Of a stretch of 64,000 nt of DNA, positions 1-14,431 are shown piece by piece. The stretch is from Macropodus opercularis (Eukaryota; Chordata; Actinopteri; Anabantiformes; Osphronemidae). How positions within the stretch are numbered: position 1 is the first letter of the stretch; every line of letters starts with the position of its first letter. The notes beneath the pieces were generated by a model. That model was not told where the DNA came from. It saw only the letters and a program-made list of their open reading frames with translations, and did no database searches. The position numbers and the translations under genes are program-made. The DNA lies in NCBI GenBank assembly GCA_030770545.1, contig CM061091.1:8860501-8924500 (forward strand). Reading direction: 5' to 3'.

Positions 1-1959
1 ATTTTATTACCAGTTGTTAATTCTGGAGTCTTTGATATGCATCCTACAATATTTAGACTGTATCTTTGATACAGAATGCTGCACACAAGAGGTGAGGGTA
101 GCATGACATAAACACACTGGCATATTACCACCTTTTAAATTGAAACGTTAAACCTAATAAAATTTCCATTTTCTTTCTAAACTAATAAAGTTTATTTCCA
201 CCTTCAGTAATTTTAGAGCAACTTCATTACAAAGGCGCATTGCTGTATTCACATTTTAAGATGCTACACCAAATTCCTAAAGGAAATATTCGTCTCTCTA
301 GTTGTGTTCACTGCTGAGCAAGGAGTAGAGCTTTTTCTCTTTTCTCTGTTTCTCAGTGAAGGTAAATGGTGAACTGATTAAATCTCTGTGTTAATAGTTT
401 TGGTTGGGGTCATCCTGTATTCAACAGAATGGGCCTTTTTCTTCTCACTTAGTTGATGTCTCACGTGCAGTAAGTTTGTGTGTGTGGACAGTAAATCTGT
501 TGTTAGGGGTAACTGGAGCTCAGCAGATTAGTGTTCCAGGTGGCTGTCCTTAAAGCACCTCTTCTAATTCAGCCATCTATCAAGAGGAGCTTCACACCCT
601 CTCAAACACACTGAACACGACTCGAAGTCTGACAGCAGCTCCAGCAACACGCAGGTAGGCTCTCGTTTCTGTATTACAATATTTAAGTTTGGAGTTCACA
701 ATCAGCTTTTGGTTGGAAAATCTTGAAGGTTAGATTGTGCTTCCCATTTTATTTCAAAGGGCACTTTTCAACAAAGTAGTAAGTAAGTAAGTGAGTATTA
801 CTTAGGCCTCTAGTACATATGTACGTCTATTAATTAAAGCTTGAGATTAAATTTCCAAAATGTCAAATATTTGCTACTAAAAAGGCAACTCAGCTGTTCA
901 TTGGTGACGTTTAACTGAACAAATATGTATTATTCAAAACATGGCGATGTTCTTACGGTGTGTGAAAAAAGAATTATTTCCCATTCTTGCATTGCATTTG
1001 TTGTGTAGTCTTTTTACAGTTAAATGGTCATAGAATAGATTATTCTGTATTTGTTCACTAGGATGCACAAAATTTAAATTGTCTTTGTTCTGGCTTTTAA
1101 CTAGGCAGTGTGGCAGAGATCTTTTACATTTGATGTTATTTATGTGTCAGTATCAGCATGTAAACAAGAGTTTTGAACGTCAGAGTGGCACAATGAGCTT
1201 ATGGAGCATCTGCCCTCTCTGCTGCTTTAAGTCCTGACCATCTGTCTTGTTTTGATGCTTCTGGAACAAATATCTGATTAACTTTCTTAGGACAGCAGGG
1301 CACAGTGAGCAAGCTGACCTCGTCAAATGTCTGCTTTTGACTTATTTATCACTTGTGTCTTTGTGTGAAAGAGGACTGCACTAAGGAAACAAAGATTTGA
1401 CTTGATTTCAGTGGAAAAAAACACAGTTTGTCTCAGAGGAGAAGTGAGCATCAGGCTGCTGAACACAACATTGTAATAGCTCATCCAGTCCCATCCAGTC
1501 GCTCTTCATCGTGTAACACGTCACAGATATACGACAAACGTGGGATCAAACAGGGAAGTAAATCGGACTAAGCCTTGAGAACTCTCCGATAGTCTCATTG
1601 TACTTAAGGCCTGGGTGGTCTGTCCTTTATGGCTTCTGTTTGTATGTGATGCTGACATGTTGTCTGGAACTCTACACACATATTTAAAGCAGTTACATGC
1701 AGGAGTTGCTGTTTACGTACAGTACAGGACCGTAAACACCTCCTGATGCCAAGTGATGGTCATCACCAGGAGAGAATGTGGCAAAGCAACAATGGGATTA
1801 TACTGCAAAATGAGAGTGTTTAAAAAGTTGGGTTCCAGAAATAATAAAAACAGTGTCAAAAATGTTCCATGATCAATTTAAAGCCTGCATGTTTGGTTGT
1901 TATTATTGCTCCCAAAAATGGATGAAGTCAAACAGTGCTTATGTCTGTGTGTGTGTTAG
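1..1959. other. Upstream region of ubap1l with a probable 5' untranslated exon
   Basis: No coding exon was recognised here. A non-coding first exon of the downstream ubap1l gene is likely: a good splice donor (CACGCAG then GTAGGC, exon end at 654) follows a stretch without long repeats. The first coding exon begins right behind a TTAG acceptor at 1958-1959, and in-frame TAG and TGA codons lie directly before its ATG. The promoter would then lie above about 600. This is inference from splice signals only. Confidence 0.4.
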
Positions 1960-1962
1960 TGA

Positions 1963-5745
<3,783 letters not shown>

Positions 5746-5748
5746 CAA

Positions 5749-5790
<42 letters not shown>

Positions 5791-6444
5791 TACGCAACTG
5801 CATCCTAACATCTACAGTATAGTGTGCTGCACTAAGATCTGAACATGGACAGTGGCCTCTACAAAGGGACATTATATTATAAAAATAAATGATGAATGTG
5901 ATGCTGCTGCATATATTACTAATTCTACATTCATGTGGTTATTAACATGTTGTTTATTATGTGTTTATTATATTCACACTTTAAGTTTGAAAATAAGTTA
6001 TCAGTGTAATTATCTGATGTGGTGCAGTTTAAATGTGATGAATTAAAGTGATGAATTAGTGAATGAATTTCGAGTTGAGTTTTGTGAAACAGTTAGAGTT
6101 TATGTGTCAGACACTGATTCCCGCAGACAGAAAACTTTGAGAAACATGAAAAACATCATCATTACTAATAATTACCCAGCAATTAATTTTGTTTTGAAGA
6201 TGTCCAAACCGTCAGACATGATTTAAACATGCAACAAACATTTAGAAAGACTATGTTAATGAAAGCAGTTGAAATGGTGACAATGACTGATGAAAGTTTT
6301 AATACTTTCTGATTCGTTGTTCTAAGGTAAAAACAGAAAATGAAAACATACAACAACAAAATATAATTTTTCTTGCAAACACAAGATTGTTGTATAACAT
6401 AAGGGTGAGCTAATCTAAAGCTGACTGATGTTAAAAGCTAGATT
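5746..6444. other. Convergent intergenic region between ubap1l and kbtbd13
   Basis: About 700 bases lie between two converging stop codons. The stretch has the CA repeat, a plus-strand AATAAA at 5884-5889, and minus-strand AATAAA signals (plus-strand TTTATT at 5953 and 5964). The two 3' UTRs may therefore overlap. No other gene was seen. Confidence 0.6.
5753..5788. repeat. (CA)18 microsatellite in the ubap1l 3' UTR
   Basis: About eighteen uninterrupted CA units begin eight bases after the ubap1l stop codon, so the repeat is transcribed in the 3' UTR. Its length is likely to vary between individuals. Confidence 0.95.
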
Positions 6445-7917
6445 TTACATGTTATGAGAGCAGTGTGGGGATAATCTGGGGCAGACCCTGAGGTTTTGGT
6501 CCTGATTCACTTCCAAACTCTTTTCCATGACGGGCACAGTGACTTTGGGCAGCCTCATCAGAAACGCATATATGGATCCAATCCTCCCTAAACCTTCCAT
6601 CTCCCGCTTCACTCTCCACCTGTAATCATCCACAGTGTACTCTGTGGTGACATGTCTGCTGAGAGTGAACACAGAATCTCCCCTAACGCCTGCAGTCAAC
6701 AAAGAGCCTTTACTATTGCCGTAGTGTCCAGACACGGCTGTCCACTGACCAGAGGTCAGGTTGTAGCAGTCCATCACACACATTAAAAAGTCATCACAGG
6801 GTCCGTTTCGCATTAGATACAGGTTGTCCCTGTGAGCCACCATATGAAGACCGTAGCTGTGTTGGCGAACCAGCGTGGTTTCCAGAAGCCACTGGTCTAG
6901 TTTAAACACATACTCATGGAGCTCTGAGGCACCTTGACCTTTCCAGAGACAGATGAACATCCTGTTCATGGCTACAGCTGAAGCCACCGAGGCTGCAGGG
7001 GAGGGGAGAGGGGAGACAAAACTCCAGCTGCCATCCAACACCTTATATCTCTCAACAGTTGACAGCGTCTTCATGTTGTACTCGCCTCCTAGAGCATACA
7101 GGCAGCCCTCGTTCCCAGTCAGGGTGAGGTTGTAACGGAGCTGCTGGGGGCCACAGAAGGTGGACCATGTGTTGGATGCAGCGTCGTAACAAAATCCAGT
7201 CTCCACTACCTTCTTATTTATATCACGCACCCCTCCAATGATGTAAAGTCTGTCGTTGAGGACAGTCACGCCGGCCATGGTGGTGCTCGTGCTTCCAGGT
7301 AGATGCGTCAGGACCCTCCACTTACCGTGCACTTCGTCCAGGTAGCAAACTGTCCTCTGGACATCCTGCAGCAGCTCGGTGGACGGAGAGTGGCTGCACA
7401 CTGCTATGTAAGTGCTTGGAAGTAGAGACTTGATGTGGTCGACCAGCCTGCTAGGCAAAGTGTGAAGGTCCTCTTTCAGGTCAGTGTACATGTCTCTGAT
7501 GAATAAGGCTGTCCTATGGAATAGTTCCAACACACCGTAGGTAGAAGCTGTGTGGTACATGACTAAACAGTTTTCAGAATTGATGATATTCATCAAGTGC
7601 TTTGTGAGAGCTGGCACCTGAAGAAAAGCCGTACACTCAATAGCTTCCACAATTTGGTCACAGTTGAGCATCGGATGTTTCCCATCCAAAACCTGGAGCA
7701 AGACAAGGAATCCCAGAACCCCAACAGACTGCAGCCGGATCTCATTCTGTCGGCACTCTCTCATTCCTGACTCGAATAACGCTCTAAAGTACTCACAGTT
7801 TTCAGACAAAGTGCATTTATCCACAAAAAAAGAGCTGTTTTTAATGTTGACCTTCAAGATGTGTGGTGACTTGTTACAGCTGCTGGCCTCCATCATCTCT
7901 CCACTCCAGAGCTTCAT
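6445..7917 (-). CDS. kbtbd13: Kelch repeat and BTB domain-containing protein 13 (KBTBD13), single coding exon
   Basis: One uninterrupted 490-codon frame, as expected for this gene, whose coding region is intronless in mammals (458 residues in human). The N-terminal third is a BTB fold (FRALFESGMRE, then the IEC/FLQVPAL helices) that would bind Cullin-3. The rest is a Kelch propeller with blades marked by LYIIGGVRDINKKVVETGF, LYALGGEY and AHRDNLYLMRNGPCDDFL, all close to human KBTBD13. In mammals it acts as a Cul3 adaptor and thin-filament protein of skeletal muscle, and is mutated in nemaline myopathy NEM6. The start is uncertain. The ATG at 7917 is the most upstream, but ATGs at 7896 and 7893 give 483 or 482 residues, fit the human N-terminus better, and the 7893 one has the best context. 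A splice-acceptor-like CTCCTAG lies just upstream at about 7950, so a non-coding 5' exon is possible. It converges on ubap1l and diverges from rasl12. Confidence 0.93.
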   Translation of the reverse strand: MKLWSGEMMEASSCNKSPHILKVNIKNSSFFVDKCTLSENCEYFRALFESGMRECRQNEIRLQSVGVLGFLVLLQVLDGKHPMLNCDQIVEAIECTAFLQVPALTKHLMNIINSENCLVMYHTASTYGVLELFHRTALFIRDMYTDLKEDLHTLPSRLVDHIKSLLPSTYIAVCSHSPSTELLQDVQRTVCYLDEVHGKWRVLTHLPGSTSTTMAGVTVLNDRLYIIGGVRDINKKVVETGFCYDAASNTWSTFCGPQQLRYNLTLTGNEGCLYALGGEYNMKTLSTVERYKVLDGSWSFVSPLPSPAASVASAVAMNRMFICLWKGQGASELHEYVFKLDQWLLETTLVRQHSYGLHMVAHRDNLYLMRNGPCDDFLMCVMDCYNLTSGQWTAVSGHYGNSKGSLLTAGVRGDSVFTLSRHVTTEYTVDDYRWRVKREMEGLGRIGSIYAFLMRLPKVTVPVMEKSLEVNQDQNLRVCPRLSPHCSHNM

Positions 7918-7950
7918 CACATTTCCACTGGAACTGCCAACGCACACTAG

Positions 7951-9598
7951 GAGAAAGCTTGGGTAAAGTTGGATTCAGATCCAAGCACAGCACAACTGCA
8001 GGCTGCCTCCTGTCCCAGAACACATGGTAACGACCACTATTTGTTTTCCCAGCTCCGAGGACAGACTCTATACATAGTAGCTGGACGTGTGACACAGATC
8101 CAGTACATTGAATGATGAATGATGACACACAGCCAGTGCAGAAAGAGGAGCTGTATCGCAGCGGGGTAGCTGTAAATGTGCTGCTGATTCATATTGCTTT
8201 TTGTTTGGGACAGCTGAAGGGTTGACCTTGACCAGCAGGACAGTCTGTCATATGGGAGATCCTCTGGGAGATTCGTTACACATGCCAGGATTTCAGTTGT
8301 CAGTGTGTGCCAGGAGACAAATATTTAAGTCAATTTTAGTACAGTTTAGGCAAGTTACTTCTGTTTGCCCATGTAGAAACATCAGTTTATAGACAGAAGT
8401 ATGCTTCGTGATTCATTATTGAAAGATCAAAACGTAAATGATGACATATGGATACTGTTGACTGCAGATCTGAGGAGGTGAAATAGGTGACTGGGAGACT
8501 AAGATATAACCCCATGCTTTAACCTTAAAATCTATTCTGTGCTTTAAACAATGAAGAGAGAACAGACCAGAAGAGAGAATATAACCTCTTGATTTATGAA
8601 GACTCTTGTTGCTGCATTTTGATCCGGCTGCAGACGAGGTACAATTACGCTGACTGAAAGATTCCTACATGAAGAGAATCTGAATATTTAAAGTAAGGGT
8701 AATAAAAGCATGAAAACATCTTTCCAAGTGTTGATGTTACTGACAAACATTATGAAGTTTGTCAAGTGAGTTGGCGTTGACCCCAGCTGTGAAATGACAC
8801 CAAGGGAGTTAATCATTTAACAGAATAACAAACAGAAAGTCAAAACTGTCCTAGTGTGTTTAGTGAAGGTTGAACCGTCTGTGGACACAGAGGTATTTGT
8901 TTCACTCAGATTTACTAAGGGTCCTGTAGGTCTTCCATGTCAATGCAAAATTCATCTTTACTTGGGATGTACAGATGGATGTTGATACTCAATAGGGACA
9001 GTGAGTTGCCAGTTTGATCTGTTCTTGAGGTTGAAGACACATCAGTGAAGCAACGTACCTTTGAACATTATTGTATCATATATAACTGCTCCTCATTAAA
9101 CACATGCAACAGACAGTTAGGTCTCATAGTATTCAAGGTACAGAATTCAGAAAGAATTTGTCACAGCTTTTGTAACAATTAATGAGCAGAAAAGGACAAA
9201 GATGCAGCTATATCTGTACATGTGTAGAGTTCCAGCTAAGTGAATGTTTCACTGCAGGTCTTACAGGCTTGGTTTGAAGTCTTTTTCCTAAAATGGAGTG
9301 GGTCAGAGCATCAGTTGCATGTGAGACTGTTTTTCTTCTCTCTCCTGGGAGCCGTTGAATCACATAGTGACCACAGCACTGGATCTGGAATATACTGTAA
9401 CATTATCAGCCCTCTTTGCTCTGTTGAGGAGACGTTTATTCTTCCAGCATTTACCTGCAAGGAAATCAAAGAAACCGGGCATGGATTTCTTTCACGGTCT
9501 GCCTGTAAAGGGATTTGTTTATATTTTACTTTTACTGAATGAGAGCACGGACAATTGTCAGAAGTAGGAAGCTCCTTGTTCCAAGAAATACGGTGATC
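7951..9598. other. Divergent intergenic region between kbtbd13 and rasl12
   Basis: About 1.6 kb separates the two divergent start regions and must hold both promoters unless distant 5' exons exist. Frames here are short with no recognisable product. No CpG-rich core, TATA box of note or repeat was recognised. Confidence 0.5.
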
Positions 9599-12500
9599 AT
9601 GTCGTCAGTGTTTGGGAAGGTGAAGGCGAGTAACTCTGCAGACAGATGCCCCTCTGAATGTAACTTGGTGCTTCTCGGTGCCATGGGCTCAGGAAAATCA
9701 GGTCTGACTTTAAAGCTGTCATTGCAACGTCTAACACTTACTTCTGTCACAGCGAGTCACTCAGTAGTTAACTGCACTGTTTCTCTATTGATTTGGCTAA
9801 AGATGAAACTAATCTAAAACTGACTCCCTTGTTTTTTTGGACTGGAGCTTGTACTGTAGTCACGTGTTAGATTTGTTAATTCTCTGACCCTCTGTGAGCT
9901 TTTTGTTGAATATAAACACCATTCTGGGATATTTAGGAGTTAATGTTAAATGTGTTTATTTATCTGGTGGCTTTCTCAGGGCCGTCACTGACCCTGGTCC
10001 CCTGAGGGTGTGTTACTGTGCTCATTCTGTTTTTTTACAGCGTTGACGGTGAAATTCTTCACAAAGCGCTTCATCTGTGAATATGACCCGTACCTAGGTG
10101 AGCCCTGTGTTCTTTCTTTTTAGTAAGAATGTTTTGTAGAAGATCAGTGCTTTTCTATTTTGTTCGTGTTTTCACATTTGATGTTCGTTTGTGCTTCAGC
10201 TTCCACTCTGGACTTTGGTTCTTAAAGTCTTGTGAAGTCTCTTTGATAAAATCACTGTCGGTTTCTCTGAAAACTCTCACATGGTGAAAGAATCATTAAC
10301 ATATGACAAGTAATAATTTATACTTGATCACATGGTTCCTGGTGCAGCGGTTTTCTATAAGAGCTCCAGTTTGAACAGTAAAATATTGTTGAATCTGATG
10401 ACTCTACAGCAATAATTTCATAATCAGTTACACGAGACACTTTATTGCAAAAATGCACACTTGTCCTTCTGGATTCCAACCCAAATCTGTATTTCTCTAT
10501 TTTAAGGTAAACATGTGATGTATGTATGTAAACACAACAACATAATAGAGGTTCCTGTGTCCTTTGCTGCTTCTAGAAGATATCTACTCATCAGAAGAGA
10601 TTGTAGACCAGCAGCCTGTAACAGTGAGAGTGATGGACACTTGTGACAAGGTAATGACAGCCCGTTGTGTTTACGCCATGCTGTGTACTTTACAATGTGG
10701 ATGCAGCAAGGCCAGACGTCACGCAAGGGTTTGCATCAAAGCCTGTGTGAGGTCTGTTTGTGTGACATTTTCAAATGTTTGATTTGTCTTGTTAAATAAT
10801 ACCAAACCACAATGAGTTTGTCTGGAAAAGTCACAGCCAGTAAGGCATAAAATACTGTAGTACTGTAGACTGTGTAATGTCTGCAGCAAGAAAAGGGAGA
10901 GAAGCTAACACGTTCGGATTGGAATTCACTAGGAGTATTTTTACATCCAGGATCTAATGACTGACTGGTATTGTGCTTTTTGTACTGGCTTCAGCCTTTC
11001 TTTGTATTTGGGAGAATTTATTGCTTCTACTGTATGCTGTAAATGCTGCTCAATCACTTAGCTGAAGAGAGGGGTCTGTGATTTAAAAAAACGAAGCTAA
11101 AATGTCTTGAGTACAAGGGAATGTTCTTTACAATAAATCAAGTTAACTTAGTTTGATCTATTTCTGAGTGAGGCCTGACCTCTGCTGGAGAAAATGTTCA
11201 CTGGGAAACCCAGCTCCTTGTTATCACTGACAAGCAGAGAGCTGATATCCATTCACGGTTACGCAGGTGCGTGTTCCTGGTGTATTTTACGTGTGTTTGT
11301 GTGTGTAAAGGAAGGTCCAGTGAACAGCGAGCGGTACCTGTCATGGGCCAACGCCTTCCTCGTGGTCTACAGCATCGACAACATGGAGAGCTTCAAGGGC
11401 TGCCAGCTGTATCTCCAGACCCTTGCCCTCAACAACAAAACCTTCAGGCCTCAAACCCCCATCATCCTGCTGGGCAACAAGCTGGACATGGACAGATACA
11501 GGCCGGTATCACTATGTGACTACACGCAATGTGGTTTGCTTTGCATGGAAACACACACACAGGCGTCTACAGTCAGTCCTGACCATTTGTGTCTATCAGT
11601 AATAGTGTTGAATGTTTTTACTCATAGCCAAAGGAAAACATGAGTCATTTCACTTCAGCTCAGTATGTGGTTTTAGTCTGACCCTGGCAGAAATAAAATC
11701 AGCACAGATCTGTAACTAAACTATATAAGGACTTGCTTGATCAGACACCATCAACCCCTAACATTGATCATCATACTCACTCACTGACCCAACAGCAGCA
11801 TAAACCTCATGCATGTGATCAGAGCTGTTTTGGGGCATTTGAATGCTACCTTGTTAAAACACTGAAGCCTGAGTGACAGTAAGGAAACTATTTGTGGCCT
11901 CATTTTATTGCACTGTACTTCAGGCATTACATAAATGTCAGCTTGCAATATTAGCACCTCTGCAAATATAAGTGAGCTGAGAAATTTCATGAGCAGATGT
12001 TTCTCATTTTGAACAGTGATATTTCTAAGTAGTGCATTTTATTTCTTTCTTCCTTTTTTTTTTGGTGACTCTCCAGTGGGTGGCACCATGGGTGTCTAAT
12101 TACCTTGTCTATGGCCAAAAGCCAGCCATGAATGTGTATGTTTTATAAAGCAAAGGTTTCGCAGACATGCAGTTTATCTTAGTTTTTCTACATCTTGGCT
12201 TGTTCCCTTCAGTGGATCATTGCCTACAGCCTTTTTTGGCACAGGTTATTAGGCTTGATGCAACCTTTCCCTATTCCCTTCCCCCAGCTTCAATGACTGT
12301 AGTTTTTAGACACCTTAGTGTGGTTGTCTTCAAGAACCTATCTGCATTTGGCTGCATTCATAACACAATGCCACTATAGGGATGGTTTGGTAAGTGACAA
12401 GCAATCAGCCCTGGGATGGACTGATGACCTGTTGAGGGTGTACCCTGCCGATCCATTAGCAGCTGTGAGTGGCTCTAGCAACTCAGTGGCCCTTGTGAAG

Positions 12501-13495
12501 AAAACCAGTTAGAATAGACAGTGTCTGGCGTTAATCAGACAAAGTGCTTGGAGTTCTTCTTCTACTGTCTTATCACTCTATCATAAAAGCGTTGATGATG
12601 TTTTGCTGAGATTACATCTGTGCCGCAGAGTGAAGCTCTGCTAGAGTGAACCTCAGTCACCTCTCTGATTAAGACTGGCATGCCACAGCACTTGATTTGA
12701 TACTTCTGCTAATGAAAGATTAAGAGATTATGAGAGACTGAGATATGAGTGATTATCTTCGCTATTATGGATTATTGTGTGTATTGATGGGAATACAGTA
12801 ATTGTTGTATTTAAGAATAAACTAGCAGTGCATTCAAATATGTAAAAAATGAGCAGCAGTCATTTTACATCTTATATATATGCCCGAAATTATTCATACA
12901 CTGACAAATTCTGACTTGCCACTTTTTGTTCAAATATAAATAAAAGATAAGTGATATTTTTTTTCCACAATGATGCCTCTTGTACATCCTCTTATTATCT
13001 TCTGGGAGACACCTGTGTCATTTCTAATCAAGACAAAATTTGGTGGCGGTGAAGTCAGATTTTGCCAGGGGTATTAATAATTTCGGGCTTGACTGTATAT
13101 ACATGGAAATGGGAAAAACATAATTGTGAGTTGTGACAACATGTTAATTTCTTGCTCCCAGACAAGTGAGTCAGTGTGAAGCAAAGGCCCTGGCGTCTCG
13201 TTTCGGCTGTTTGTTCTTCGAGGTGTCCGCCAGTTTGGACTTCCTGTCTGTGCAGCACGTCTTCTATGAGGCGGTGCGGAGGGCGAGGCAGGGGCTGGGT
13301 CGTGGTCGTCTGGTACCGGCTGTCTGCATAAAGGAGGACAAGGCACTGCTTGACGTCCCCTCGTTCACCACTTCATGTTACAAAGAGCTGCCTGCCCCAA
13401 CTACCGCTAAGCTGGTGACTGTGAAGACATCCAGAGCTCAGCGCAAACGAAGAGCCCCCACACTCACTCTGCTCAAAGGTTTCAAGATATTTTGA
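9599..13495 (+). CDS. rasl12: Ras-like family member 12 (RASL12), five coding exons
   Basis: Exons 9599-9701, 10041-10097, 10577-10650, 11311-11501 and 13162-13495 give 252 residues (human 266). The start MSSVFGK and the end TLTLLKGFKIF are the same as in human RASL12. The P-loop is GAMGSGKS (27-34). The switch II position reads DTCD (74-77) where classical Ras has DTAGQ, so the catalytic glutamine is absent, as in human RASL12 (DTAD). The base-specificity motif is NKLD (134-137) and the G5 motif is EVSA (162-165). There is no C-terminal CAAX box, so no prenylation is expected. Little is known of its function; GTP binding is inferred. An in-frame upstream ATG at 9539 would add 20 residues but is not favoured. 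The fourth donor is odd: reading frame and alignment require the exon to end at 11501, where the intron opens with GCCGGT. A poly(A) signal AATAAA lies at 13631-13636. Confidence 0.92.
12411..12518 (+). repeat. SINE-like / non-LTR tail fragment in rasl12 intron 4
   Basis: The stretch from CTGGGATGGACTGATGACCT through the GGGTGTACCCTGCC motif to GGCTCTAGCAACTCAGTGGC matches, with decay, a tail sequence I recall as very common in teleost genomes (a 'gacctgtccagggtgtaccccgcc...gctccagc' consensus). Assignment to a named family is not possible by eye. A related copy lies at 62116-62215. Confidence 0.6.
12872..13101. mobile_element. Tc1-derived MITE in rasl12 intron 4
   Basis: A roughly 230-bp element bounded by inverted repeats. 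The left end reads GCCCGAAATTATTCATAC; the right end, reverse-complemented, reads GCCCGAAATTATTAATAC, and similarity continues inward (CTGGCAAAWTCTGACTT) for about 45 bases. The internal sequence carries no transposase. The ends match a non-autonomous Tc1 family common in fish. Short TA-rich flanks fit TA target duplication. It ends about 60 bases before the last rasl12 exon and is degraded. Confidence 0.8.
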
Positions 13496-14431
13496 AACAC
13501 CGTTGTGTCCCAAACCCCTGCTTTACTTTGGGAGTTTTAACAGCTTTTAAAAAGTTTCAGTTACTGACCAACAATAATGTTTAAATAATTAATCAGAGTC
13601 CATTACTTTATTGGAGCACAGTACTTATTAAATAAAACAAACTTGGATCTTTGACTCCATAGACAAATTTCTTTCTTTTATACACTTCACCCTCATTTTG
13701 CAAAGCTTAACAATTCCACATGCATGCAGTTTCAGTTTCTACATGCTTGACAACGACCAGGTGTTGCACTGGTGTCATCACTGCTGATTCACTTTACTCC
13801 CCCATCTTAACTTTATCTGAATGTGAATCAGTTTTGTCAAAATTATTATAGGAAGCAGTTTTAGTAGTTGTAATCCTAGTCTGAAATTCACACAGGGATA
13901 TGAAAGTCAAAAAAATAACATGAATGAAAACGGAGAAGGAAATGTAATGAAGGTTTTTATCACTACATGAATATTATCATTTAAAGCACAAAGGAGCAGC
14001 AAGAGGAGCTACAGTATGTGGTTTAACAGGATGTTCCCAAACTATCTTTTACTACTGATGTGAGGAATTACATAACGCCAGAGTCTTGCCCTGCGAAAAC
14101 TGAGTTTTCCTTGAGAGAAAACAAAACTTCCAGCTGTTAGTCACCTTTTTATTTGACATGTTTTTAGTGTTTGGCAAACTGACTTTACCCCTCCAATACA
14201 TTTGGGCAGGACTGTATTTTTTTGCCAAGTTTACAATTTTTTTACAATTAAGATGGGAATTAACACAATGACATAAGAAAAAAATATTGTCACCCTAATC
14301 TGCATAGAGAAAGCAGATTGTAAAGATTCAGTGCATTACAGTATCAACAATCAGTGTATATAATGTTAGCATTCTGCTAAAAGAGCAGCAATTGAGATGA
14401 TTCAAATGTTGTCAAGCAATATTTTGTATTT
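13496..14431. other. Convergent intergenic region between rasl12 and the slc51b-like gene
   Basis: It contains the rasl12 AATAAA at 13631 and a minus-strand AATAAA (plus-strand TTTATT near 14148) that would serve the slc51b-like transcript. Otherwise AT-rich single-copy-looking sequence without a recognised gene. Confidence 0.6.

Noticed and set aside
8201..8392. 63-codon frame between kbtbd13 and rasl12
   Set aside because: No similarity to any family I know; short and without conserved motifs.
9539..9598. In-frame upstream ATG extending rasl12 by 20 residues
   Set aside because: The family start MSSVFGK is at 9599, and the added residues match nothing in RASL12.
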